Source: an uncultured Clostridium sp. (GTDB lineage: Bacteria > Bacillota_I > Bacilli_A > RF39 > UBA660). Taken from it: a DNA stretch of 57,154 bases. Below are positions 33,270 through 41,148 of the stretch, in pieces (the stretch's first letter is position 1; the number at the start of each line of letters is the position of its first letter). The notes beneath the pieces are model-generated. The model searched no databases, had not been told where the DNA came from, and saw nothing but the letters and a program-made list of their open reading frames with translations. Location: contig CAJJPX010000005.1 of NCBI GenBank assembly GCA_905193755.1, positions 1 through 57,154 on the forward strand, given 5' to 3'. A program made the translations under genes and the position numbers.

Positions 33270-34645
33270 TGGAAAAGAAAATAACTATGGAAGAACTTAC
33301 TAATTATTGTAAGAATTATGGATATATCTTCCAAGGAAGTGAAATATATGGAGGACTTGCTAATACTTGGGATTTTGGACCTCTAGGTACTTTACTTAAA
33401 AATAATATTAAAAGTGCTTGGACTAAAAAGTTTATTCAAGAAGATGTTAATAATGTTGCTTTGGATAGTGCAATACTTATGAATCCTAAAGTATGGGAAG
33501 CTAGTGGACATTTAAAAACTTTTAGTGACCCACTTATAGATTGTAAGCATTGTAAGACTCGTCATAGAGCTGATAAGTTACTTGAAGATTTAGGTATTGA
33601 AGATGCAGGTAAATTCAGTAATGAGGAATTAATGAGTTACATAAGAGAACATAATGTAGTATGTCCTAATTGTGGAAGCAGTGATTTTACTGATATTAGA
33701 AATTTCAATTTAATGTTTAAAACATTCCAAGGGGTTACGGAAGATGCTAAAAGTACAGTTTATTTAAGACCTGAAACTGCTCAAGGTATATTTGTTGATT
33801 TTAAAAATGTAGAACGTAGTATGAGACTTAAATTACCATTTGGTATTGCTCAAATAGGTAAGTCATTTAGAAATGAAATTACACCAGGTAACTTTATATT
33901 TAGAGTACGTGAGTTTGATCAAATGGAACTTGAATTCTTCTGTAAACCAGGAACTGAACTTGATTGGTTCAAACATTATAAAGAGTATTGTAAAAACTTC
34001 TTACTAAGTCTTGGAATTAAGAACGAAAACTTAAGACTAAGAGATCATGAAAAAGAAGAATTAAGTTTTTATAGTAATGCTACTACTGATATAGAATATA
34101 AATTTCCATTTGGTTGGGGAGAACTTTGGGGAATCGCATCAAGAACTAATTATGATTTAAGTCAACATATGAAATATAGTTGTCAAAGTTTAGAATATTT
34201 AGATTCAGAAACAAATGAAAAGTATATTCCTTATGTAATAGAACCATCACTAGGAGTAGAAAGACTATTCTTAACAATATTATGTGATAGTTATGAAAAA
34301 GAAAAATTAAGTGATACTGATGAGAGAGAAGTATTAAGATTACATCCATACTTAGCTCCAATCAAAGTAACAGTACTTCCTTTAGTAAAAAAATATCATA
34401 GTGAAAAAGCTATAGAAGTTTATAAAAATTTATCAAAACATTTTATGTGTAGTTATGATGAAACAGCTTCTATTGGTAAACGTTATAGAAGAGCTGATGC
34501 TGTTGGTACTCCATATTGTGTAACTGTTGATGATGAAACTATAAATAATGGAACAGTAACTGTTAGAAATAGAGATACTATGGAACAAGAAACTATAAAA
34601 TTAGAAGATTTAAGAAATTATATTGAGGAAAGAATTGAATTCTAG
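33269..34645 (+). CDS. glyS: Glycyl-tRNA synthetase, single-chain alpha2 type
   Basis: 458 aa. This is the eukaryote/archaea-like homodimeric GlyRS also used by many Bacilli relatives, not the alpha/beta form: YGYIFQGSEIYGG, ANTWDFGPLG, class II motif 2 FRNEITPGNFIFRVREFDQMELEFF, motif 3 IEPSLGVERLF and an anticodon-binding domain (about 360-458). A Cys pair set (CKHC, CPNC) suggests a zinc site in the insertion. The T-box upstream has glycine specificity, consistent with this enzyme. The start overlaps the preceding stop. Confidence 0.96.
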   Translation: MEKKITMEELTNYCKNYGYIFQGSEIYGGLANTWDFGPLGTLLKNNIKSAWTKKFIQEDVNNVALDSAILMNPKVWEASGHLKTFSDPLIDCKHCKTRHRADKLLEDLGIEDAGKFSNEELMSYIREHNVVCPNCGSSDFTDIRNFNLMFKTFQGVTEDAKSTVYLRPETAQGIFVDFKNVERSMRLKLPFGIAQIGKSFRNEITPGNFIFRVREFDQMELEFFCKPGTELDWFKHYKEYCKNFLLSLGIKNENLRLRDHEKEELSFYSNATTDIEYKFPFGWGELWGIASRTNYDLSQHMKYSCQSLEYLDSETNEKYIPYVIEPSLGVERLFLTILCDSYEKEKLSDTDEREVLRLHPYLAPIKVTVLPLVKKYHSEKAIEVYKNLSKHFMCSYDETASIGKRYRRADAVGTPYCVTVDDETINNGTVTVRNRDTMEQETIKLEDLRNYIEERIEF

Positions 34646-34666
34646 AAATTATATAATTTCTTTTTT
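34644..34666 (+). terminator. glyS terminator at the stop codon
   Basis: AGAAATT (34644-34650), loop ATAT, AATTTCT (34655-34661), T run. Confidence 0.8.
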
Positions 34667-34712
34667 GGTAAAAATTTGTCAATTTTTCTTGTTAAATTTG
34701 TTTATTTAATTA

Positions 34713-34741
34713 TTGATACTAGTTTATTATTGTGTTAAAAT
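34713..34741 (+). promoter_or_regulatory. sepF-divIVA promoter
   Basis: TTGATA (34713-34718), 17-bp spacer, TAAAAT (34736-34741). Confidence 0.65.
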
Positions 34742-34774
34742 GATATTGTAGTACGAGAATAAGGAGGAACACTT

Positions 34775-35158
34775 ATGGGATTTATAGATAAGATATTCAA
34801 TCCTGATGATCCAGAGGGAACAGAAGAATACGAAACAAAAGAGATACCAAAAAGTAAAAAAGAAGAATATAGAAATAAAACTATTTTAGTTGAACCAAGA
34901 GCATTTTCTGAAGCACAACAAATAGCTGACTATTTAAAAGCTAAAAATCAAGTTGTTGTTAACTTTAAAAGAGTTACTTCAGATGTATCTAAGAGAATAA
35001 TGGATTTTCTTAATGGTATAATTTATGCGATTGAAGGAACTATGCAAAAGTTAGGTCCAGGTATTGTTATTTGTGCTCCTAAAGGGTTTGAGATCGAAGG
35101 AAATATAACAGAAGAAGATACTAAAAAAACTAAAAAAGCAGATACAGGAGAATGGTAA
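34775..35158 (+). CDS. sepF: Cell division protein SepF
   Basis: 127 aa. The N-terminal amphipathic membrane-targeting stretch (MGFIDKIF) and an acidic linker precede the SepF domain (about 38-115): ILVEPRAFSEAQQIADYLK, VVNFKRV, RIMDFLNGIIYAIEG and GIVICAPKGFEI. SepF tethers FtsZ to the membrane and arranges the Z ring in Gram-positives. divIVA follows, a pairing conserved in Firmicutes. SD AAGGAGG. Confidence 0.95.
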   Translation: MGFIDKIFNPDDPEGTEEYETKEIPKSKKEEYRNKTILVEPRAFSEAQQIADYLKAKNQVVVNFKRVTSDVSKRIMDFLNGIIYAIEGTMQKLGPGIVICAPKGFEIEGNITEEDTKKTKKADTGEW

Positions 35159-35190
35159 TATAAAGTTTTAAAATATTAGAGGTGGAGCTT

Positions 35191-35640
35191 ATGAAAAAGT
35201 TCGATACTGTTTTTCGTGGCTATGATAAGTACCAAGTTCAAAAATGTTTAGATGAAATAATAAATAATTATGAAGTTTTACTTAAAAAAAGTCAGAAAAC
35301 AGAAGATGAAAATAAAAAATTAGTTGAACAAATTGCTTACTATCAAAGAATAGAAGATACTATGAATAGAGCAATATATACTGCTGAACAAGCAGGAGAT
35401 CAAATAAAGAGTAGTGCTAGACGTGAAGCTGAGTCTTTAGTTACTGAAGCTAGACATAATGCTAGTAGAATAATAAATGATGCTCTATTAAAAGCAGAAA
35501 AAGCTCAAAACCATGCTGATCAATTAAAGAGAAACACTAATATTTTAAAACGTAGATTAAAACAAATCATAGAGAATCAATTAGAAGTAATAGAAGAAAT
35601 GGATAAAGTTGATTTTAATGATGTAGATGGTAAATACTAA
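35191..35640 (+). CDS. divIVA: DivIVA-family septum/pole protein
   Basis: 149 aa from ATG 35191, with AGAGG 8 nt upstream; a GTG at 35182 falls inside the ribosome site. The N-terminal lipid-binding motif is FDTVFRGYDKYQVQKCLDEI, with Arg and Phe-type membrane contacts. The rest is coiled coil (about 25-70 and 75-135). DivIVA recognises curved membrane at septa and poles and, in spore formers, helps anchor the chromosome. Same transcript as sepF; ileS, its common neighbour, does not follow. Confidence 0.92.
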   Translation: MKKFDTVFRGYDKYQVQKCLDEIINNYEVLLKKSQKTEDENKKLVEQIAYYQRIEDTMNRAIYTAEQAGDQIKSSARREAESLVTEARHNASRIINDALLKAEKAQNHADQLKRNTNILKRRLKQIIENQLEVIEEMDKVDFNDVDGKY

Positions 35641-35662
35641 GAATCAATTTCTTAGTATTTTA
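35633..35662 (+). terminator. divIVA terminator containing the stop codon
   Basis: AATACTAAGAA (35633-35643), loop TCAAT, TTCTTAGTATT (35649-35659), T-rich tail. Confidence 0.85.
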
Positions 35663-35677
35663 TTTTAAGGAGTAGAT

Positions 35678-36071
35678 ATGAAAAAAAATAAAAATCTTCA
35701 TAATATATTATTTGCGATTACTATTTATTTTTCTCTTGGTTTAGTAATATATCCTAAAATTTATTTTACTGAATTGGATTCTAGAAAACAAAAATTAGTA
35801 GATGTGACTAAAGAAATATTTGTTGAAGCAAAAAGAAAATTTAAAAGTGGTAATACAACTAAAGTGATTAGTTCTAAAGACGATACTAAATTGAATTTTT
35901 ATGGGGATTTATTAGAATATTGTGTTATCATTAAATGATGATGGATATGTTATAAATATTAGAGTTTCTGATGGGAGATGGATTGCTTCTTTAGATGATG
36001 ATCAATCTATTAATGATTTGTCAATTGATGATTTAAGACGTGGAAATTTAAAAAAATATGAATGTAAATAA
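35678..36071 (+). pseudogene. Frameshifted, decayed copy of the adjacent pilin gene
   Basis: The first frame (86 codons, 35678-35938) matches the next gene from about residue 25: KFKSGNTTKVISSKDDTKL against RFKSGNTIKVISSEDDTKL. At about 35922-35935 one extra base shifts the frame; reading on in the other frame to TAA 36069-36071 restores the similarity (LNDDGYVINIRVSDGRWIASL, DDDQSIND). The prepilin cleavage motif is also lost at the N-terminus, which reads NLHNILFAITIYF. SD AAGGAG is intact. A tandem duplicate that has decayed. Confidence 0.85.
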
Positions 36072-36098
36072 ATAATTTAGATTGGAGAATATAAATAT

Positions 36099-36509
36099 AT
36101 GAAAAAAAGAGGTTTTACATTAGTAGAGTTATTAGCGGTTATTGTTATTTTAACAATTATAGTTATAATAGCACTTCCAGTTGTTTATAACGGTGTTGTT
36201 GATTCAAAGAAGGATTATCTTATAAGTCAAGCTAAGAGAGTGCACACTGAGGCAGAAAGTAGATTCAAAAGTGGAAATACTATTAAAGTTATTAGTTCAG
36301 AAGATGATACTAAATTAGATGGTTTTGATAGTAAACTAAAATATTGTGTTTATTTAAATGATGAAGGGTATGTTGTTGATATTAAAGTATCAGATGGAGA
36401 ATGGATTACTACTTTAGGTGATGATCAATCTATTAAAGACTTAAATGAGGAAAATGTTGAAAAAGGCAACTTAGACAATTATAAGTGTAAATCTTATGGT
36501 GAAGAATAA
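36099..36509 (+). CDS. Type IV pilin-like protein with prepilin signal
   Basis: 136 aa. A class III prepilin signal, MKKRGFTLVELLAVIVIL, has the Gly-Phe cleavage site and Glu at +5, then the hydrophobic assembly helix. The C-terminal part (about 45-136) is short with a Cys pair (YCVYLNDEG, NYKCKS), like ComGC or minor pseudopilins. A prepilin peptidase and an assembly ATPase should exist elsewhere; none is in the window. The preceding pseudogene is its duplicate. Confidence 0.88.
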   Translation: MKKRGFTLVELLAVIVILTIIVIIALPVVYNGVVDSKKDYLISQAKRVHTEAESRFKSGNTIKVISSEDDTKLDGFDSKLKYCVYLNDEGYVVDIKVSDGEWITTLGDDQSIKDLNEENVEKGNLDNYKCKSYGEE

Positions 36510-36516
36510 TAAATTA

Positions 36517-36546
36517 TTTACAATCTATATTAAAATATGATAAACT
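36517..36546 (+). promoter_or_regulatory. Candidate promoter of the antisense RNA
   Basis: TTTACA (36517-36522) and TAAACT (36541-36546), spacer 18 bp; a start near 36553 would put the repeat at the RNA's 5' end. Confidence 0.4.
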
Positions 36547-36555
36547 ATTTTTAGT

Positions 36556-36585
36556 GAAGTACCTGCCCCCTGTAGGCTAGGTATC
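36556..36585. repeat. Inverted repeat, left copy (antitoxin 5' hairpin)
   Basis: GAAGTACCTG, a 9-10 nt insertion, then GGCTAGGTATC. It matches in inverted orientation the copy at 36772-36793 except for the insertion and one base, so both convergent RNAs begin with nearly the same sequence. Confidence 0.85.
36566..36575. repeat. Direct repeat CCCCCTGNAG, copy 1
   Basis: CCCCCTGTAG here and CCCCCTGAAG at 36744-36753 on the same strand. As transcribed, copy 1 is in the antitoxin loop and the complement of copy 2 is in the toxin leader. Confidence 0.7.
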
Positions 36586-36638
36586 ACATAATTTATGTTT
36601 CGACCTAACTACAAAGTGAGTTAGGTGTTTTTATTACT

Positions 36639-36722
36639 TTAAAAAAGTAATAAAACTATTATAAAAAGTAAAATTAATATTATAATAAGCAATACGCTTA
36701 TTAATAAATCTTTCTTACTCAT
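36639..36722 (-). CDS. Candidate type I toxin, 27-aa hydrophobic peptide
   Basis: On the minus strand, GGAGGC (36736-36731) lies 8 nt before ATG (36722-36720). The peptide opens MSKKDLL and continues with about 20 Leu/Ile/Val/Phe residues interrupted by one Ser, ending at TAA (36641-36639). This is a single membrane-spanning helix with a basic N-terminus, the form of TisB, Fst and similar pore-forming type I toxins, but not recognisably Fst. The stop lies in a 10-bp hairpin. The coding region is between the antisense RNA and the inverted repeat. A seven-codon upstream frame (start 36738) overlaps its start and could couple translation. Unproven; too short for routine gene calling. Confidence 0.6.
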   Translation of the reverse strand: MSKKDLLISVLLIIILILLFIIVLLLF

Positions 36723-36771
36723 ATAACATCGCCTCCATATTAACCCCCTGAAGAGAGAAAAAAGTTTTGGC

Positions 36772-36793
36772 GATACCTAGCCCCAGGTACTTC
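36772..36793. repeat. Inverted repeat, right copy (toxin mRNA 5' hairpin)
   Basis: GATACCTAG, CC, CCAGGTACTTC. Read on the minus strand it forms UACCU-GGGGCU-AGGUA, exposing a G-rich loop that could pair with the C-rich antitoxin hairpin. Confidence 0.8.
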
Positions 36794-36839
36794 GATATGT
36801 AAAGTATCATATATAGAAAAGTAATTCAAATAGGTAAAA

Positions 36840-37060
36840 TTTAATTTTGATATATATTTTTATAGTGGAAACTTAACTTTTCTTTAGGTAAAAAAACAAT
36901 TATCAACTTTGTTTTAATACATAAAATAAAATTTTAAGTTAATTTCAAAAGATTATAAATTATGTAATTGATCAAAATAAAATATTTGGTTATTTATTTT
37001 GAATTTTTCTTGTATCGTTCTAGTTATTTCACACTTAAAACTAATTAATTTAATAAATAA
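36840..37060. other. AT-rich intergenic stretch, no gene seen
   Basis: No coding frame with a ribosome site was seen. It holds a 10-bp hairpin TCAAAATAAA (36972-36981) / TTTATTTTGA (36993-37002) followed by T residues, which may end an unrecognised + strand transcript. Confidence 0.4.
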
Positions 37061-37063
37061 GAA

Positions 37064-37089
37064 AAAAGGTTCGTAAGAACCTTTTAATT
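37064..37089. terminator. Terminator just upstream of dnaE
   Basis: AAAAGGTTC (37064-37072), loop GTAA, GAACCTTTT (37077-37085). T-rich on both strands, so either direction is possible; the transcript it ends is not identified. Confidence 0.7.
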
Positions 37090-37118
37090 ATGATAGAATA
37101 TATATGGAAGGAAATACT

Positions 37119-40007
37119 ATGAATTATATACCACTTAATATTAAAACTGAATATGATTTAATGAATAGTCTAATCAAAATAGATGATTTGCTTTTGTATG
37201 CAGAAAGTAGAGAAGTAAAGGCACTTGGAATAACAGATTCATCTATGTTTGGTACTATGGAATTTATAACTAAATGTAATTTATGTGGTATTAAGCCAAT
37301 AGTTGGATGTGAACTTATTATAGAGGATGCATATGTTGTTTTGTATGCTAAAAACTATGATGGGTTGGTTTCGTTATTCAAGTTAGTTTCTAAAAAGAAT
37401 ATAGATGGTAATATAACATTTGAAGATGTTAAAAAATATATATCTAATTTAATAGTAGTAACTAGTATTAAACATTATGAAATAGTATCTAAATATTTTA
37501 ATGATTGTTATTTAAAATTTCATAATGAAAAGACTAAAGAAGAAGCGTTAAAACATACTAATAATATAGTATATATGGATTTAATTAGATATTTTGAACC
37601 TGATGATATAGAATATTTTAAATATATTAGATATATAGATGAAGGAAAAGTATTAAAAGAAAAAATAAATGTATATGAAAGTGGTTTTAAAAATAATATA
37701 GGAAAAGAATATACTAAGAGTACTTTTGATTTTGCTAGTCTTATTAATATAGAAATGCCTCCTGTTAAAACACATATTCCAGTATATAGAGAAGACTCAA
37801 AAGAGTTTTTGTTTGCTCTTGCTAAAAAGGGATTAGAAAAAAGACTTAATGGTAATGTGCCAGATGTATATAAAAATAGACTTATGTATGAGTTATCTGT
37901 AATTGAAAAGATGAACTTTGTAGATTACTTTTTAATAGTGTATGATTTTGTATTATTCGCAAAAAGAAATAATATTTTAGTTGGTCCTGGAAGAGGTAGT
38001 GGTGCTGCATCACTTGTAAACTATAGTCTTGGGATTATAAATGTCGATCCGCTAAAATACAATTTAATATTTGAAAGATTTTTAAATCCTGATAGAGTTA
38101 CTATGCCTGATATAGATATAGACTTTGATAGTTTGAAACGTGAAGAAGTAATTAAGTATGTAAGTGACAAATATGGACACAAGAATACAGCTAGAATAAT
38201 ATCATTTAATACGTTACTTCCTAAGCAAGTTATAAGAGATGTCTCTAGGGTAATGGAATTAAACCAAATATTAGTTGATAATATCTGTAGAACTATAAAA
38301 GATGAAAAGACATTTGATGAACTTAAAAATAATTTTGAATTTAATAATATAGTTAGAAGAAATAAAGATGCTATGTATTTAATAAAAGTATGTGATAAGT
38401 TATGCGGCTTAAAGAAAAATACTAGTATGCATGCAGCTGGTGTTGTTATAAGTGATATAGAACTTGATAGTATTATGCCTTTATATAAAGTAGGGGATAC
38501 TGTTTTAACTGGTTATTCTATGGAATATATAGAAAGTCTTGGTTTATTAAAAATGGACTTTTTATCAATTAAAAACTTAAATACAATATCTAATATAATA
38601 GATGATATAAGAAGTAGTGGAATAAATATAGATATAAATAATATAGATTTAAATGATAAGAGAACTCTTTATTTATTTAGTAAAGCTTATACTAATGGTG
38701 TATTTCAATTTGAAAGTAGTGGTATGAAAGCATTCTTAAGAGAATTAGAGGTTGATTCATTTCACACTTTAGTAGATGCGATAGCTTTATATAGACCAGG
38801 TCCTCGTGAGATGATACCTACTTATATTAAAAGAAAAAAGGGTCTTGAGAAAGTGACATACTTAATACCTGAACTTGAACCAATACTTAAAAGTACTTAT
38901 GGAATTATAATATATCAAGAACAAGTATTAGAAATACTTAGAAGCATTGGTGGATATAGTTATGCTGAAGCAGATATAATAAGAAGAGCTATGTCTAAAA
39001 AGAAAGAGAGTGTTATAGCTTCTAATAAAGATAAATTTATTAATGGAGTTATATCTCATGGACATTCTAAGGAAGTTGGAGAAGAATTATACGAGTTAAT
39101 CATAAAATTCTCTTCTTATGGTTTTAACAAATCACATTCAGTTGTATATTCAGTAGTGGCATTTCAAATGGCATATTTAAAAATAAATTATACTTTATAC
39201 TTCATGAAAAATTTACTTAATATGAATAAGAGTAGTGAAAGCATTAAAGAATATATAGATGAAAGTAAACTTCTTGGAATAGAGTTTTTACGAATAGATA
39301 TTAATAAATCATCTAAAGAATTTATAATATCTAACAATAAACTTGTGATACCTTTTACTATTATTAAAAGTATAGCGTCTACTGTTAGTGAAGAAATTGA
39401 AAATGAAAGAAGTAAGGGCTTATTTAAAGATTTCTATGACTTTATGATTAGGTGTTATGGTAAAAGCGTTAATAAAAGAGTAGTTACTTCCTTAATAGAG
39501 TGTGGAGCTTTTGATGTATTTAATATTAATAAAAAAAGTTTGATAAAAAGTTTTGATGAAGTACTTAATTATGTAACTTTGTGTAAAGACTTAAATATGG
39601 TTATTGATGAAAAACCTATACTTGAAGATATGGATGACTATACTGATAGAGAAATTATAGATAATGAAATAATTAATTATGGATTTTATTTATCATTTCA
39701 TCCTGTTACTAAATTTGATAGAAGTAACTCAATAACTCTAAAAGATTTTATTAAATATTTTGATAAAGTTATATCTTGTGTTTTATATGTAGAAGGTGTT
39801 AAAACTATTAAGACTAAGAATGGAGACAAGATGTCTTTTATAAAATTAAGTGATGAATTTAGAACTATCGAAGGTGTTGTTTTTCCAGAAGCATATAAGA
39901 AGATTGGTGAAGTTAAAAAGAATTATGTTTATAAAATAAATGCTAAAGTTGAAAAAAAAGATAACACTTATCAATTAATAGTGTATAATATGATTAATTT
40001 AGGTTAG
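37119..40007 (+). CDS. dnaE: DNA polymerase III alpha subunit DnaE
   Basis: 962 aa from ATG 37119 (GGAAGGAA upstream; ATG 37104 precedes the SD). An N-terminal PHP domain is degenerate (PLNIKTEYDLM and GITDSSMFG lack the metal His). The polymerase core has GPGRGSGAASLVNY, the catalytic PDIDIDFD (Asp331, Asp333), KKNTSMHAAGVVIS, YRPGPREMIPTYI and IIIYQEQVLEI. An OB-fold (about 855-940) ends the protein. Length and order identify the short DnaE of Bacilli/Mollicutes rather than PolC. It extends primers in lagging-strand synthesis. A sortase gene starts 10 bp later. Confidence 0.95.
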   Translation: MNYIPLNIKTEYDLMNSLIKIDDLLLYAESREVKALGITDSSMFGTMEFITKCNLCGIKPIVGCELIIEDAYVVLYAKNYDGLVSLFKLVSKKNIDGNITFEDVKKYISNLIVVTSIKHYEIVSKYFNDCYLKFHNEKTKEEALKHTNNIVYMDLIRYFEPDDIEYFKYIRYIDEGKVLKEKINVYESGFKNNIGKEYTKSTFDFASLINIEMPPVKTHIPVYREDSKEFLFALAKKGLEKRLNGNVPDVYKNRLMYELSVIEKMNFVDYFLIVYDFVLFAKRNNILVGPGRGSGAASLVNYSLGIINVDPLKYNLIFERFLNPDRVTMPDIDIDFDSLKREEVIKYVSDKYGHKNTARIISFNTLLPKQVIRDVSRVMELNQILVDNICRTIKDEKTFDELKNNFEFNNIVRRNKDAMYLIKVCDKLCGLKKNTSMHAAGVVISDIELDSIMPLYKVGDTVLTGYSMEYIESLGLLKMDFLSIKNLNTISNIIDDIRSSGINIDINNIDLNDKRTLYLFSKAYTNGVFQFESSGMKAFLRELEVDSFHTLVDAIALYRPGPREMIPTYIKRKKGLEKVTYLIPELEPILKSTYGIIIYQEQVLEILRSIGGYSYAEADIIRRAMSKKKESVIASNKDKFINGVISHGHSKEVGEELYELIIKFSSYGFNKSHSVVYSVVAFQMAYLKINYTLYFMKNLLNMNKSSESIKEYIDESKLLGIEFLRIDINKSSKEFIISNNKLVIPFTIIKSIASTVSEEIENERSKGLFKDFYDFMIRCYGKSVNKRVVTSLIECGAFDVFNINKKSLIKSFDEVLNYVTLCKDLNMVIDEKPILEDMDDYTDREIIDNEIINYGFYLSFHPVTKFDRSNSITLKDFIKYFDKVISCVLYVEGVKTIKTKNGDKMSFIKLSDEFRTIEGVVFPEAYKKIGEVKKNYVYKINAKVEKKDNTYQLIVYNMINLG

Positions 40008-40017
40008 GTGAAAAAGT

Positions 40018-41112
40018 ATGGATGAAGAAAAGAAGAAAACTAGTAGTACTAAGAAAAGTAATGGAACTAAAAAGAAGATGAGTACTAAAGCTACTAACAA
40101 AAAAAGTACTACTAAGAAAGTGAGCAGTACTAAAAAAGTAAATAATACTAAGAAGAATAATATTAAAAATACTTTTGAGAGTAAAAATGGTACTAAGAAA
40201 ATTAATAGTAATAAAAAAACTAATGTTAAAAAAGAAGCTTCTAAGGAAGTAGTTAAAGATAATAAAAAGACTACTAAAATTAATAAGAAAGCTACAAGTA
40301 CTAAGAAAAAAACAGTTAAGAATGAAGACATAAAAAAACAAGAAGAAGTAAAAGTAGTTGAAAAAAAGGAAAATAAAAAAACTAAGATTATTCTTGATAT
40401 TATTATATATGTATTTATATTAGTAGTTTGTGTTTGTTTAGTACTTTTATATTTTAAGAATAAACAAGATAAAGAAACTATTAAAGAAATAAAGGAAACT
40501 GTTATATCAAAAGATACAGAAACTCTTCCAGAAAAGATTGTTAAAGATTATATAAATGATCTTCAAGTTAAATTTAATAATAAAGATATTCTTGGTATTT
40601 TAAATGTTGATGGATTAGACGTAAGTATTCCTTTAGTTAAGGGAAGTGATAACAAGTATTATTTAAAACATGCAGTTAACAAGAAGAAGAGTGTAATTGG
40701 TAGTGTGTTTGTTGATTATAGACATGACGCAGGAAGTAAACAAATAAATATATATGGACACAATAGTACTAAGTTTGATCCTCCATTTAAAGTACTAGAG
40801 GGGTACTTAGAAAAGAAATATTATGAAGAACATAAATATTTTGAATTACTTATTGATAATGAAACTCGTAAGTATGAAATATTTAGTGTTATAATTGCTA
40901 ATAAAGAGGACTCTGAAGAACATATGCAGTTTGATTATAAAAAAGATAGTGAATGGTTAAAACACTATCAAAGACTTAAGAAAAAAAGTAAGTACAAGAT
41001 TGATGTCTCTATTGATAAAAATGATAGTATTATGGTTTTACAAACATGTATATTTGGCAGGTATCATGATAAATTACTTGTTATAGTAGGTAAAGAGATA
41101 GAAAGAAAATAG
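40018..41112 (+). CDS. Class B-like sortase with long Lys/Thr-rich cytoplasmic tail
   Basis: 364 aa. Residues 1-120 are a disordered, highly basic Lys/Thr/Ser/Asn stretch with repeated STKK/TTKK, unusual for sortases. One membrane helix (about 122-145) precedes an external sortase domain with VDGLDVSIPLVKG, the catalytic His248 in IYGHNS and Cys344 in VLQTC. The catalytic Arg that normally follows is not in place: LLVIVG stands after Lys352, with Leu where Arg is usual; the nearest Arg is Arg348. Two surface proteins with IPNTG anchors lie convergently next to it and are its probable substrates. Activity with the missing Arg is uncertain. Confidence 0.85.
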   Translation: MDEEKKKTSSTKKSNGTKKKMSTKATNKKSTTKKVSSTKKVNNTKKNNIKNTFESKNGTKKINSNKKTNVKKEASKEVVKDNKKTTKINKKATSTKKKTVKNEDIKKQEEVKVVEKKENKKTKIILDIIIYVFILVVCVCLVLLYFKNKQDKETIKEIKETVISKDTETLPEKIVKDYINDLQVKFNNKDILGILNVDGLDVSIPLVKGSDNKYYLKHAVNKKKSVIGSVFVDYRHDAGSKQINIYGHNSTKFDPPFKVLEGYLEKKYYEEHKYFELLIDNETRKYEIFSVIIANKEDSEEHMQFDYKKDSEWLKHYQRLKKKSKYKIDVSIDKNDSIMVLQTCIFGRYHDKLLVIVGKEIERK

Positions 41113-41140
41113 CGATGAATATGTCACCGCTATTTTTTTA
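41107..41140. terminator. Bidirectional terminator between sortase and its substrate
   Basis: AAATAGCG (41107-41114) and CGCTATTT (41128-41135) with inner TG/CA pairing; the sortase TAG stop is in the left arm. Confidence 0.85.
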
Positions 41141-41148
41141 TATGTATT

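Larger units (their letters stand above)
36553..36632 (+). ncRNA. Candidate antitoxin RNA of a par-like type I module
   Basis: A predicted transcript of about 80 nt begins with a hairpin: TACCT (36560-36564) with AGGTA (36579-36583), extended by GCC/GGC round a 7-nt loop CCCTGTA (36568-36574). It ends in a terminator, ACCTAACT (36603-36610), 8-nt loop, AGTTAGGT (36619-36626), then a T run. The loop CCCTG is complementary to CAGGG in the leader of the convergent toxin mRNA, just upstream of its ribosome site. No coding potential seen. Ends are inferred from the promoter-like and terminator sequences. Confidence 0.5.

Noticed and set aside
36639..36722. Reading the hydrophobic peptide as a phage holin
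   Set aside because: Only one helix, no lysis genes nearby, and a convergent structured RNA fits a type I module better.
37119..40007. Assignment as PolC
   Set aside because: No inserted exonuclease domain; order and length fit DnaE.
39994..40341. Two minus-strand hydrophobic frames opposite the sortase tail
   Set aside because: Antisense of the Lys/Thr-rich coding stretch; composition follows from the sense codons.
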